11,130 bases of DNA from Oligoflexia bacterium (GTDB lineage Bacteria; Bdellovibrionota; Bdellovibrionia; Bdellovibrionales; UBA1609). The position numbers and the translations under genes are program-made. The notes below the pieces were generated by a model. That model had not been told where the DNA came from, searched no databases, and saw nothing but the letters and a program-made list of their open reading frames with translations. Positions 1 to 6,665 of this stretch are shown piece by piece (within the stretch, counting starts at the first letter, position 1; each line of letters opens with the position of its first letter). Location of the stretch: assembly GCA_026914095.1 (NCBI GenBank), contig JAPPIY010000221.1, positions 1-11,130 of the forward strand, in the 5' to 3' direction.

Positions 1-1
1 G

Positions 2-421
2 TTCAAGATAAGCTTTTGAATATCTTCCCTTCTCATCATAGTTGTCAGGATGTTCTAACCTTAAAAAATCTTCTGTGAGTAAATTTTCCGCTTTGTCGTA
101 AAGCCGCGCTCTAAATTTTTCCTTAAACATTGGTTCCCTCTTCTCTGTTTTATTATAACAGTATCTTATTCCTGAACGACGAAATATCTCTTTGAGTCTA
201 TGGGGGTATTTTTCCTCAATAGATTGTCCTTTTCTTAACCGCCCCTCTTCACGAAGTGCCTTCTCAAGGGCTTTCAGCTTTTCCTCACTGTCGGCAGGAG
301 CATACCAACCTCTGAGAATAATTGTTTCCAAATCCTTGTCGGGCAGAACCGGTGGTTCTGGTATTTTTGAACAACTGCCTAAAGCCAACACAGTAAATAA
401 AAAACAGAAAAAAAGCCTCAT
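2..421 (-). CDS. Putative lipoprotein of unknown function, 3' end cut by the window edge
   Basis: An open frame starts at ATG 421-419 and stays open for 140 codons to the left edge, so the C-terminus lies outside the window. The N-terminus is a bacterial lipoprotein signal: Arg2, a hydrophobic stretch (LFFCFLFTVLALGS) and a lipobox L-G-S-C with the lipidated cysteine at residue 17. Ser at +2 favours the outer membrane under the usual sorting rule. The mature part begins with a proline-rich linker (KIPEPPVLP) and is then charged and probably helical. I recognise no domain. The ATG overlaps the TGA of the upstream gene (ATGA), and an AAAGGA SD lies 9 nt before it, which supports this start and translational coupling. 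The function is unknown; the exported metalloprotease next door suggests a cell-envelope role, by context only. Confidence 0.72.
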   Translation of the reverse strand, partial: MRLFFCFLFTVLALGSCSKIPEPPVLPDKDLETIILRGWYAPADSEEKLKALEKALREEGRLRKGQSIEEKYPHRLKEIFRRSGIRYCYNKTEKREPMFKEKFRARLYDKAENLLTEDFLRLEHPDNYDEKGRYSKAYLE

Positions 422-1041
422 AAATCTGTATCCTTTAATTGCAGTTCATCAACTAAACTTGTCATTTCCTCTTTAAAAGAGTCTCCCTCTTCTTTTTTAG
501 GGACAGGAGCCGAATAAACAACCTGAGCTTTTGAGTTAAGGGCATAAATCCAAAGATCTCTCTCCTGACTGTTTTCAGGAAGTTTAAAAATAACCATAGC
601 AGGAGAAAACTCAAAGAGCGCCTCTGTTGAAATGTTATCTTTATAGACAGCTTCCAAGCTCATCTTCAGCATGGGCCTTTCAATTTGTTGAAGAAGGGCC
701 TCTCCCTCCTTTAATTGAAAGGTCATCACAGTCAGCTCTGTATCTTTTGGAGCAAAAGAAGGGGTCAGAAGTTTTGTTTTTTCAATCCTTATTTGAGGAG
801 CTATAAAGGTTTCCTCTTTTTCAGAATAAAAGCCAGAAACAACAGCTTTAAGGGAGCTTTCTTTCTCTCGATAATAATCGGAGGCCACAATTGACTTACC
901 TAAAAACTCCTCATCCTTTGGAATCACCGCTCTTCTTGAAAGCGTTTTAAATGTCTTTTGATAAGTGTCTCTATCTATCCATACATCTTTAATACTTTTT
1001 CCTCGGTTATTTACGATACTGAATTTATTTTTTATAAGCCC
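418..1041 (-). CDS. C-terminal part of a frameshift-split exported metalloprotease
   Basis: This frame is open from just after an in-frame TGA (1044-1042) to the TGA at 420-418. The first ordinary start codon is GTG at 927, giving 169 residues, with only a weak AGAAG upstream. The sequence before that GTG also reads as plausible protein (VWIDRDTYQKTFKTLSRR) and joins the metalloprotease end smoothly if one A is removed from the A6 run at 1028-1033. The joined product would be about 635 residues. I therefore read this as the C-terminal domain of the gene at 1025-2326 rather than an independent gene. The residues look soluble, with strand-like stretches (VVSGFYS, APQIRIEKTKLL, LTVMTFQL) and a charged C-terminal end. 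No known domain is recognised. If it is translated separately, the GTG start at 927 is the likeliest. Its stop overlaps the start of the downstream lipoprotein gene. Confidence 0.6.
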   Translation of the reverse strand, partial: GLIKNKFSIVNNRGKSIKDVWIDRDTYQKTFKTLSRRAVIPKDEEFLGKSIVASDYYREKESSLKAVVSGFYSEKEETFIAPQIRIEKTKLLTPSFAPKDTELTVMTFQLKEGEALLQQIERPMLKMSLEAVYKDNISTEALFEFSPAMVIFKLPENSQERDLWIYALNSKAQVVYSAPVPKKEEGDSFKEEMTSLVDELQLKDTDL

Positions 1042-2326
1042 TCAAAACTGGATCCCCCGCTGATAAAGCTAAAGGGATTTGATAGTCCTCACAGGCTTCA
1101 AGAGCGCTTCCTCTAAACTGCCGGCACATTTCATGAGGTTTATAAAACTCCCTTCCCTGTCCTAAAATATGAGCTAACTCATGAGAGACAGTCCCTTTGT
1201 CTTTTTGATCCTCATGAACAATAGCCACATTCCAGCTTCCTCCTAAAAAACCATACTTCCACCATAAAAGCTGGCCCCTCCAAAGAGGCTGAATAAGAAA
1301 TCCCTCAGAATCATGATCTTTCCCTCCATGAAAGGTAAAATAGCTTTCCGGAACAACAGCAATTAACTTATCATAGCCTAAGCCAGCCCTAATGTATTCC
1401 AGCATAGCAATATCTGATAGTAAACCCACCGTTCTTTTAGGTCTTTCCACAGCCCGGCTGTTGTCGCACCTTCCCTTAATATAATCATAGCTGATATTAT
1501 TCCATGAATATTTTACAGTCTCAGAGCGCGCTCTTACAAGGGGGAACATCTGCTCTATTTGATAAAAGACTTCATCAGAATTAACAAAATCTCTAACTTT
1601 ATCAAAAGAAGTTATATCATAGCCCGTATTGATATTTCTAGAGGCGTAACAATGGCCTCCTCCATCTATTCGAGTAAAACCTAACTTGAGATTGTGTGTC
1701 TTAATAAGATTGATTTTAAATGTTTTTTCCGCTTTGCATTTTTCATTGTAAATATATGAGAGAGCTAATTTAACAGGGATGTCTACAGCTCCCTGTTTTA
1801 AAAAACTTTCAAAAGAAAGAGCGAACATAGGAAGAGGAAAAAACTTATAGTAGCCTCTGTCTTCAAGGCTGTTTCCTGTAAAAGAGCAATACTCTATATT
1901 CTCACTTTTCATAACATCATAGAGGCGATCATGAAAACAGACATTAGAATATATCTGGTTGCTCTTTTTGCCTATATATAAAGCCATCCTAAATTCATTG
2001 GCCATCTCTCTTTGTGTCCTAAAATTTTCTTCCAAATGAATCAAGACTCCCGCTGGTTTATCCATAACTAAATCATAGCTTTTAAAATCAGGATTATTTG
2101 GATCCCTTTGAAACTCCTGATCCCGCATAGGCTCTATTTGAGGAGCTGACACAGACTGAAACACTGTTGCGGATTTTATCCTTGGCAGAGCTGGACAGCC
2201 TCTTGACTGAGCCACTTGTAAATGTCTATCAGAAGTTATTTGTTTTTCTTCTTTAACAGAAGAATCAAGAGCTGTTGATAAAACAGGGCTAATAGCCAGC
2301 AGTAAATGAACAAAAATAAACTTCAT
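1025..2326 (-). CDS. Exported HExxH zinc metalloprotease-like protein (N-terminal and catalytic part)
   Basis: The 433-residue frame starts with a Sec signal peptide (Lys2, hydrophobic core FIFVHLLLAI, probable cleavage after S-T-A at residue 19). Near its C-terminus is a zincin motif, HELAH at residues 382-386, followed by G389 and by Glu393 in GREFY. This spacing resembles HExxHxxGxxxE clans, where His382 and His386 bind zinc and Glu383 is the catalytic base. The stretch before it (YDKLIAVVPESYF, WNVAIVHED) is consistent with the core strands of a secreted peptidase, perhaps M64-like; the family is inferred. Only 47 residues follow HELAH before TAA, short for such a fold. The reading frame appears to continue in the +1 frame, so this is probably the front part of a longer protein. 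It starts 15 nt after the secY stop without a visible SD, so it may be read through from secY or have its own promoter inside secY. Confidence 0.7.
   Translation of the reverse strand: MKFIFVHLLLAISPVLSTALDSSVKEEKQITSDRHLQVAQSRGCPALPRIKSATVFQSVSAPQIEPMRDQEFQRDPNNPDFKSYDLVMDKPAGVLIHLEENFRTQREMANEFRMALYIGKKSNQIYSNVCFHDRLYDVMKSENIEYCSFTGNSLEDRGYYKFFPLPMFALSFESFLKQGAVDIPVKLALSYIYNEKCKAEKTFKINLIKTHNLKLGFTRIDGGGHCYASRNINTGYDITSFDKVRDFVNSDEVFYQIEQMFPLVRARSETVKYSWNNISYDYIKGRCDNSRAVERPKRTVGLLSDIAMLEYIRAGLGYDKLIAVVPESYFTFHGGKDHDSEGFLIQPLWRGQLLWWKYGFLGGSWNVAIVHEDQKDKGTVSHELAHILGQGREFYKPHEMCRQFRGSALEACEDYQIPLALSAGDPVLRAYKK
1028..1033 (-). other. A6 homopolymer at the apparent frameshift between the two metalloprotease parts
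   Basis: On the coding strand the catalytic part ends TAT AAA AAA TAA. Removing one A gives TAT AAA AAT AAA TTC AGT, and the frame then runs open to the stop at 418 with plausible protein throughout. A one-base insertion in a homopolymer is a common sequencing or assembly error. It could instead be a real inactivating mutation, or a site of transcriptional slippage, though six A residues are short for efficient slippage. A standard -1 ribosomal shift here would not rescue the frame, because it reaches a stop within six codons. Confidence 0.6.
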
Positions 2327-2341
2327 AATAACAAAATGATT

Positions 2342-3655
2342 TTAAAACCGAACCCGGCGACTCTTGATGCGAACTCCCTTCACCATACCTTCATAGCGAG
2401 CCGTTAAAAGATGAGATTGAATCTGCTGGGCCGTGTCTAAAGCCACCCCTACTAAAATTAACAAACTTGTTCCGCCAAAGTAGAAAGGAACTTTAAACTG
2501 ATCAATTAAAATATTAGGCAAAACACATACTGCTGACAAATAAATAGCTCCTGCCACAGTCAAACGATCTAAAATTCTCTTTACATAATCCGAGGTGTTG
2601 TAGCCGGCTCGGATTCCTGGAATAAAGCCCCCCTGTTTTTTTAAATTATCCGCCATTTCATTGGGATTAAACACCGCTTCCGTATAAAAAAAGCAGAGAA
2701 AAACTATAAAGACCACATATAAAATATTAAAAATAGATCCTGTTAAGGAAAAAGACTCTTGCAATTGCCTCGCCCACTCCGCCTGAGTGAACTGAGCAAT
2801 GGTGGAAGGAAATAATAACAAAGAGCTGGCAAAAATAGGAGGAATCACACCAGCAAAATTTAACTTTAAAGGAAGGTGGCTCATTTGAGCAGAGGCTTGT
2901 TTATTCCCCATAGCTCTTTGTGAATACTGGACAGGGATTCTTCTTTGACCTGTTTCTAAAAATATAATCACTCCTACAATTAAGATCATAAATAAAACTA
3001 AACCTATTGCAAAACCGCCGCTAATCTCACCCTTTTGAACAATAGACCACAATTGAGCCGTTCCACTGGGAATGCCAGCGGCAATCCCCGCAAAAATTAA
3101 AAGACTGGCTCCATTCCCAACTCCTTTGGCATTGATTTGCTCTCCCAGCCACATCAGCAAACAGCTTCCAGCCGTTAAAGTCATAATAGTAAAAGTCTGA
3201 AAAGGGATAAAACCAAATTTAGGGATAGAAATAATAGATTCCTGCCCAAAAAAACCGCGGGACAAACCATAAGCTTGAAAAACAGATAAGATCACAGTGG
3301 CATAGCGGGTGTATTGGTTGATCTTTTTGCGGCCGGATTCCCCTTCTTTTTTTAATTGCTCTAAATAAGGCACCCCCGTTTGCAACAATTGAAAAATAAT
3401 AGAAGCGGTAATATAAGGAATGATTCCTAAAGCTAAAATGCTAAACTGCTCTAAGGCTCCTCCAGTAAAAGTGTTTAACAAACCAAACACACCGCCGCCT
3501 CTTTGAGAGAAAGCCTCCATAACAGCTTGTCTATCTACACCTGGAGTTGGAATCTGAACTCCCACACGATAAATAACTAAAACCCCAATAGTAAATAAAA
3601 TACGATTTTTTAATTCTTTTGGGAAAGAAAAATTAGAAGGGAGTCTGGGATCCAT
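2342..3655 (-). CDS. secY: Preprotein translocase subunit SecY
   Basis: SecY forms the inner-membrane channel of the Sec translocon with SecE and SecG; SecA or the ribosome drives proteins through it. The 437-residue length is typical. Family features are clear: the N-terminal ELKNRILFTIGVLVIYRVG leading into the first membrane helix, IPTPGVD, the plug region with FTGGALEQFSILALGIIPYITASI, the cytosolic LEQLKKEGESGRKKINQYTRY loop region (residues about 98-118), later hydrophobic helices matching the ten-helix fold, the NPNEMADNLKKQGGFIPGIRAG segment and the C-terminal RYEGMVKG. It starts 6 nt after the rplO stop. No SD lies at normal distance; a GGGAGG lies 25 nt upstream inside rplO, so translation may depend on coupling. 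It is the last recognised member of the spc operon here; adk, map, infA and rpmJ do not follow. Confidence 0.98.
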   Translation of the reverse strand: MDPRLPSNFSFPKELKNRILFTIGVLVIYRVGVQIPTPGVDRQAVMEAFSQRGGGVFGLLNTFTGGALEQFSILALGIIPYITASIIFQLLQTGVPYLEQLKKEGESGRKKINQYTRYATVILSVFQAYGLSRGFFGQESIISIPKFGFIPFQTFTIMTLTAGSCLLMWLGEQINAKGVGNGASLLIFAGIAAGIPSGTAQLWSIVQKGEISGGFAIGLVLFMILIVGVIIFLETGQRRIPVQYSQRAMGNKQASAQMSHLPLKLNFAGVIPPIFASSLLLFPSTIAQFTQAEWARQLQESFSLTGSIFNILYVVFIVFLCFFYTEAVFNPNEMADNLKKQGGFIPGIRAGYNTSDYVKRILDRLTVAGAIYLSAVCVLPNILIDQFKVPFYFGGTSLLILVGVALDTAQQIQSHLLTARYEGMVKGVRIKSRRVRF

Positions 3656-3661
3656 GGTTTT

Positions 3662-4099
3662 TTACAGAATAAAAGTCTGCCCTCCCGCTTTTTCAATCTG
3701 CTCTTTGGCTTTTTTGCTAAACTTATGCGCCCTCACTTGAAGAGCTTTAGAAATTGCACCTTGCCCTAAAACTTTTATCTTTTTTTTCTTTTTCACCAAG
3801 CCCTTGCTGGCTAAAAGCTCAGGAGTGATTTCACCTTCCAATTGATTGAGTTGAGATAAATTCACAATTTCATAAACCGTTTTAAAAGGGGCATTGGTAA
3901 AACCAAATTTAGGCAGTCTTCTAGCTAAAGGCATAGCCCCTCCTTCAAAACCAGCCGGAGCGTTCCCGCTCTTTCTAGCTCTCTGTCCCTTATGCCCTCT
4001 GGTGGAAGTCCCCCCTTTGCCAGAGCCTTTGCCACGGCCCAATCGTTTTTTTTGTTTTTTAGAGCCTGGGTAGGGCTTTAACTGTTCCAATAAACTCAT
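3662..4099 (-). CDS. rplO: 50S ribosomal protein L15 (uL15)
   Basis: L15 is a large-subunit protein that reaches into 23S rRNA and acts late in 50S assembly. At 145 residues it has the normal length. Its glycine- and arginine-rich N-terminal extension is recognisable (KRLGRGKGSGKGGTSTRGHKG, residues 18-38, then RARKSGNAPAGFEGGAMPLARRLPKFGF), as is the C-terminal globular domain ending in KAGGQTFIL. A GGAGGAA SD lies 6 nt before the ATG. Codons 103-107 are a run of lysines written as A5-G-A7, a slippery-looking tract, but the frame continues normally across it. It follows rpsE after a 63-nt spacer that is too short for rpmD, which normally sits there. The 6-nt gap to secY matches the usual rplO-secY pairing. 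Confidence 0.97.
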   Translation of the reverse strand: MSLLEQLKPYPGSKKQKKRLGRGKGSGKGGTSTRGHKGQRARKSGNAPAGFEGGAMPLARRLPKFGFTNAPFKTVYEIVNLSQLNQLEGEITPELLASKGLVKKKKKIKVLGQGAISKALQVRAHKFSKKAKEQIEKAGGQTFIL

Positions 4100-4162
4100 T
4101 TCTATTCCTCCAAAAAATTATTCCTCTAAACTCTTTTTTAAAACTTCTGCTTGTCTTTACCT

Positions 4163-4657
4163 CTATTTTTTTGTTTTTCCTTGTTTCAAATCACCCTCCA
4201 CAGGAGGTCTGGCCAATAACTGAGATAAGCCATGCAAAGTCGCTTTCACCACATTATGAGGGTTGCGAGTTCCTATCCTCTTAGATAAAATGTCCTTAAC
4301 TCCCACACACTCTAAAACGGCTCTCACTGGGCCGCCGGCAATTAAACCTGTTCCAGGGGCCGCTGGTTTTAAAACCACCTTAGAAGCTCCAAAGGAGCCA
4401 ACGACTTGATGAGGGATGGTTCCCCCTTTGTCCAAATTATAGCTTTTTAAAGATTTTTTAGCGACACGGCTGGCTTTGCTGATCGATTCGGGAACCTCAC
4501 CGGCTTTGCCTGTTCCGATTCCCACTTGGCCTTTTCCATCCCCTGTCACCACGAGAGCTGAAAAAGAAAAGTTCCTTCCTCCTTTAACCACTTTTGTCAC
4601 GCGGTTAATTGAAACCACCCGTTCATTATAATCTTGTGTATTGTATTGATCCTGCAT
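4163..4657 (-). CDS. rpsE: 30S ribosomal protein S5 (uS5)
   Basis: S5 belongs to the small subunit, lies near the mRNA entry site and takes part in decoding fidelity. The 164-residue protein shows the N-terminal double-stranded-RNA-binding-like domain (ERVVSINRVTKVVKGGRNFSFSALVV from about residue 12, then GDGKGQVGIGTGKAGEVPESI) and the C-terminal domain (GTIPHQVVGSFGASKVVLKP, AAPGTGLIAGGPVRAVLE, GVKDILSKRIGTRNPHNVVKAT). The length and motif order match the family. The ATG is preceded by AAGGGG 6 nt upstream. An unusual 120-nt spacer separates it from rplR; most neighbouring junctions are under 20 nt. The stop is TAG. Confidence 0.97.
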   Translation of the reverse strand: MQDQYNTQDYNERVVSINRVTKVVKGGRNFSFSALVVTGDGKGQVGIGTGKAGEVPESISKASRVAKKSLKSYNLDKGGTIPHQVVGSFGASKVVLKPAAPGTGLIAGGPVRAVLECVGVKDILSKRIGTRNPHNVVKATLHGLSQLLARPPVEGDLKQGKTKK

Positions 4658-4777
4658 TACTACCCCTTTTTAATTTATAAATAATTCATTATCCCTTAAC
4701 TATTACGCAAACTCTTCCATAAAAACCGTTTAAACACATTAAAAATAAAAAAAAGCATTTTATATCAAATATTCCAT
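4658..4777 (-). other. Unusually long 120-nt spacer between rplR and rpsE
   Basis: This is the longest non-coding gap inside the ribosomal cluster. It is strongly A+T-rich and contains a T8 plus T5 tract on the coding strand at about 4742-4754. Several tiny frames occur, including a four-codon ATG AAT TAT TTA TAA after AAGGG and a 20-codon frame at 4758-4696, but none has the look of a gene. No convincing stem precedes the T tract, so a terminator is not supported. Weak promoter-like hexamers (TTGATA, TTGCGT, TATAAA) occur at poor spacing. It may hold an internal promoter or processing site, or be the remnant of a lost segment. Confidence 0.35.
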
Positions 4778-5149
4778 TCAAAATTTTAATCCGGCTGAGC
4801 GGGCGCCTTCCGCCAAAGCTTTCACACGGCCATGATAGATGAAGCCCCCTCTATCAAAAATCACTTGTTTGATCTTTTTATCTACAGCTTGTTTTCCAAT
4901 CATCTCTCCCACTTTTTTAGCTGTTTCCACAGCCTTAGACTTTTCTTTTAAATTCAAAGAAGAGCAGGACTGCAAAGTGGTTTGACTTAAGTCATCAATG
5001 ATTTGCGCGTAAATATGTTGCCCGCTTCTAAAAACATTGAGTCGGGGAATTTCTTTTGTTCCAAAAAGCTTTTTTCTAATCCGCGCTTTATTTCTCAAAC
5101 GCTTTCGTATTTTCAACGGCTGATTTTTTTTAAATTTAATCCTTATCAT
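4778..5149 (-). CDS. rplR: 50S ribosomal protein L18 (uL18)
   Basis: L18 binds 5S rRNA and, with L5, anchors it in the central protuberance of the 50S subunit. The 123-residue product is of usual size. It has the very basic N-terminus (KKNQPLKIRKRLRNKARIRKKLFG), then PRLNVFRSGQHIYAQIIDD, a helical middle (AVETAKKVGEMIGKQA) and the conserved C-terminal FDRGGFIYHGRVKALAEGAR with terminal GLKF. Its ATG overlaps the TGA of rplF (ATGA), and a repeated GGAGGAGGAG SD lies just upstream within the end of rplF, so translation is probably coupled. Confidence 0.97.
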   Translation of the reverse strand: MIRIKFKKNQPLKIRKRLRNKARIRKKLFGTKEIPRLNVFRSGQHIYAQIIDDLSQTTLQSCSSLNLKEKSKAVETAKKVGEMIGKQAVDKKIKQVIFDRGGFIYHGRVKALAEGARSAGLKF

Positions 5150-5697
5150 TTTTTATCTCCTCCTCCTGATTTGCCGGCTTTTCGGCGAACTTGCTCATCA
5201 CTGTATTTAATCCCTTTTGCCAAATAAGGCTCCACAGGTCTATAGCTCTTAATTTGATGAGCCGTTAAACCCACCAGCTCTTTATCAACTCCTGTAATAT
5301 GAAGTTTTGTTTGTTTTTCCACTTTAATTTCTATGCCCTGAGGAATTTTATAAACAATCGGGTGAGAGTAGCCTAAATTCAATTCCAATTTTTGCCCAGA
5401 CAAAACAGCTCTATAGCCCACTCCGTTTAACTCTAAGGACTTGCTCCAGCCTTTAGATAAACCAGTTACAGCATTTTGCAGTAAAGCTCTTGTCAAGCCA
5501 TGAAGAGAGCGGGTTTTTTTATCCTCTGCAAGCCGAATGAGACTCAAGGACCCCTCTTCTATTTTTAACTCTAAATTTTCCGGCAAAGGAACATGAAGAG
5601 ATTTAGACCCTGCTTTTATTAAAACCTGACGGGTACTAACCAGACTCACTTCAGTCCCTTTTTCTAATTTTATAATTTGTTTTCCTATTCTTGACAT
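5146..5697 (-). CDS. rplF: 50S ribosomal protein L6 (uL6)
   Basis: L6 sits near the sarcin-ricin loop and the GTPase-factor binding region of the large subunit. The 183 residues fit the two-repeat architecture. The N-terminal repeat starts MSRIGKQIIKLEKGTEV. The linker holds RSLHGLTRALLQNAVTGLSKG (about 83-103). The C-terminal repeat carries the signature LELNGVGYRA, LNLGYSHPI and the end motif EPYLAKGIKYSDEQVRRKAG followed by a glycine- and lysine-rich tail. An AAGGAG SD lies about 8 nt before the ATG in an 18-nt gap after rpsH. The first repeat diverges more than the second, which is common in this family. Confidence 0.97.
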   Translation of the reverse strand: MSRIGKQIIKLEKGTEVSLVSTRQVLIKAGSKSLHVPLPENLELKIEEGSLSLIRLAEDKKTRSLHGLTRALLQNAVTGLSKGWSKSLELNGVGYRAVLSGQKLELNLGYSHPIVYKIPQGIEIKVEKQTKLHITGVDKELVGLTAHQIKSYRPVEPYLAKGIKYSDEQVRRKAGKSGGGDKK

Positions 5698-5715
5698 AAT
5701 TTTTTCTCCTTAGAC

Positions 5716-6105
5716 TTACCAAATTTCACATAAAATCTCTCCGCCCGATCTTTGTTTTCTAGCCTCTCTCCCGCTTAACACGCCTTGATTGGTGCTGATA
5801 ATAGTCAAACCGTAACCTGATCGCACATCTTGAATCTGATCCGCCTTTATATAGCGCCTGCAAGAGGGCCGGCTCACTCTTTGAATAGATTGAATCGCAG
5901 AAGTTTTCCTTTCACCGTATTTTAAATAAAGCCTCATTATACCCTGTTTTCCATCATCTACCACCCGATATCCGCGAATGTATCCATACTGCTCTAACTT
6001 GCCGGCAATGTTTTTTCTCATATTAGAGCTAGGCACATCCACCTTTTCCCTCCCAGCTAAAATTGCATTTCTTATACAAGTGCAAAAATCACCAATGGTA
6101 TCCAT
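5716..6105 (-). CDS. rpsH: 30S ribosomal protein S8 (uS8)
   Basis: S8 binds the central domain of 16S rRNA early in 30S assembly. In E. coli it also represses the spc operon by binding mRNA near the rplE start. The 129-residue protein has the N-terminal IGDFCTCIRNAI helix, the conserved KVDVPSSNMRKNIAGKLEQYGYI segment and the C-terminal RNA-binding part (RSGYGLTIISTNQGVLSGREAR, then GGEILCEIW). Its ATG shares one base with the rplE TAA (TAATG), and an AAGGAGG SD lies at the end of rplE. The overlap leaves no room for rpsN, which usually separates rplE from rpsH. Confidence 0.97.
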   Translation of the reverse strand: MDTIGDFCTCIRNAILAGREKVDVPSSNMRKNIAGKLEQYGYIRGYRVVDDGKQGIMRLYLKYGERKTSAIQSIQRVSRPSCRRYIKADQIQDVRSGYGLTIISTNQGVLSGREARKQRSGGEILCEIW

Positions 6106-6665
6106 TATCGTCCCTCCTTATTCTTAAGACCTCTAAATGGAAAAGCCATAGCGGAAAGCAAGTCTCTAGCCTCTTCATCTGTTTCAGAAGAAGTTTCAAT
6201 CGTGATATTCATTCCGCGAATGGACTCCACCTTATCATAATTAATTTCAGGAAAGACAATATGCTCTTTTAAGCCCATATTATAATTTCCCCTCCCATCA
6301 AAACTTTTTGGAGACAAGCCTTTAAAGTCTCTCACCTTTGGCAAAGCAAAATGCACAAGACGGTCAAAAAAAGACCACATTTTATCTCTGCGCAAAGTTA
6401 CTGTGGCTCCAATAGGCATCCCCTCTCTCAGTTTAAAATTAGAAATCGCTTTTTTCGCTTTTGTTAGGACAGCTCTTTGACCGGCAATTAAACTTAAATC
6501 CTCTTGAACAGTGTTGAGCGTTTTAGGGTTTTTAACCGCTTGACTGACACACATACTTAAAACAATTTTTTTAAGCTTAGGCGCCTGCATGGAGCTTTTA
6601 TAATTCCACTTTTTTTGCATAAAAGCCCGCGCTGTTTTATAATAAAGATTTTTTGAAAGTGACAT
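6105..6665 (-). CDS. rplE: 50S ribosomal protein L5 (uL5)
   Basis: L5 binds 5S rRNA and contacts the P-site tRNA and the small subunit from the central protuberance. The 186-residue product has the family features in order: Y-rich N-terminal helix, MQAPKLKKIVLSM, the AGQRAVLTKAKKAISNFKLREG region (about 72-93), GATVTLRRDKMWSFFDRLV, LPKVRDFKGL and the C-terminal GLKEHIVFPEINYDK. The ATG directly follows the TAA of rplN with no intervening base. A GGAGG SD 8 nt before it lies in the last codons of rplN. Both normal flanking genes, rplX before and rpsN after, are missing. Confidence 0.97.
   Translation of the reverse strand: MSLSKNLYYKTARAFMQKKWNYKSSMQAPKLKKIVLSMCVSQAVKNPKTLNTVQEDLSLIAGQRAVLTKAKKAISNFKLREGMPIGATVTLRRDKMWSFFDRLVHFALPKVRDFKGLSPKSFDGRGNYNMGLKEHIVFPEINYDKVESIRGMNITIETSSETDEEARDLLSAMAFPFRGLKNKEGR

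Noticed and set aside
192..476. Plus-strand open frame of 94 codons
   Set aside because: It lies opposite the lipoprotein gene, which has a signal peptide, lipobox and SD; the plus-strand frame has no recognisable protein features.
3775..3800. A5-G-A7 slippery-looking tract in rplO
   Set aside because: It encodes a lysine run in a normal-length L15 and no alternative frame of interest is reached.
4740..4757. Possible terminator at the T-rich tract after rplR
   Set aside because: No stable G+C stem precedes the T tract, and downstream rpsE-rplO-secY would need to be expressed with the cluster.
4696..4758. Twenty-codon minus-strand frame in the rplR-rpsE spacer
   Set aside because: It has no good SD, is low in complexity and does not resemble L30 or any other known small ribosomal protein.
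6361..6378. GGTC-A7-GACC inverted repeat
   Set aside because: It is a four-base stem inside conserved L5 coding sequence and is explained by the codons.
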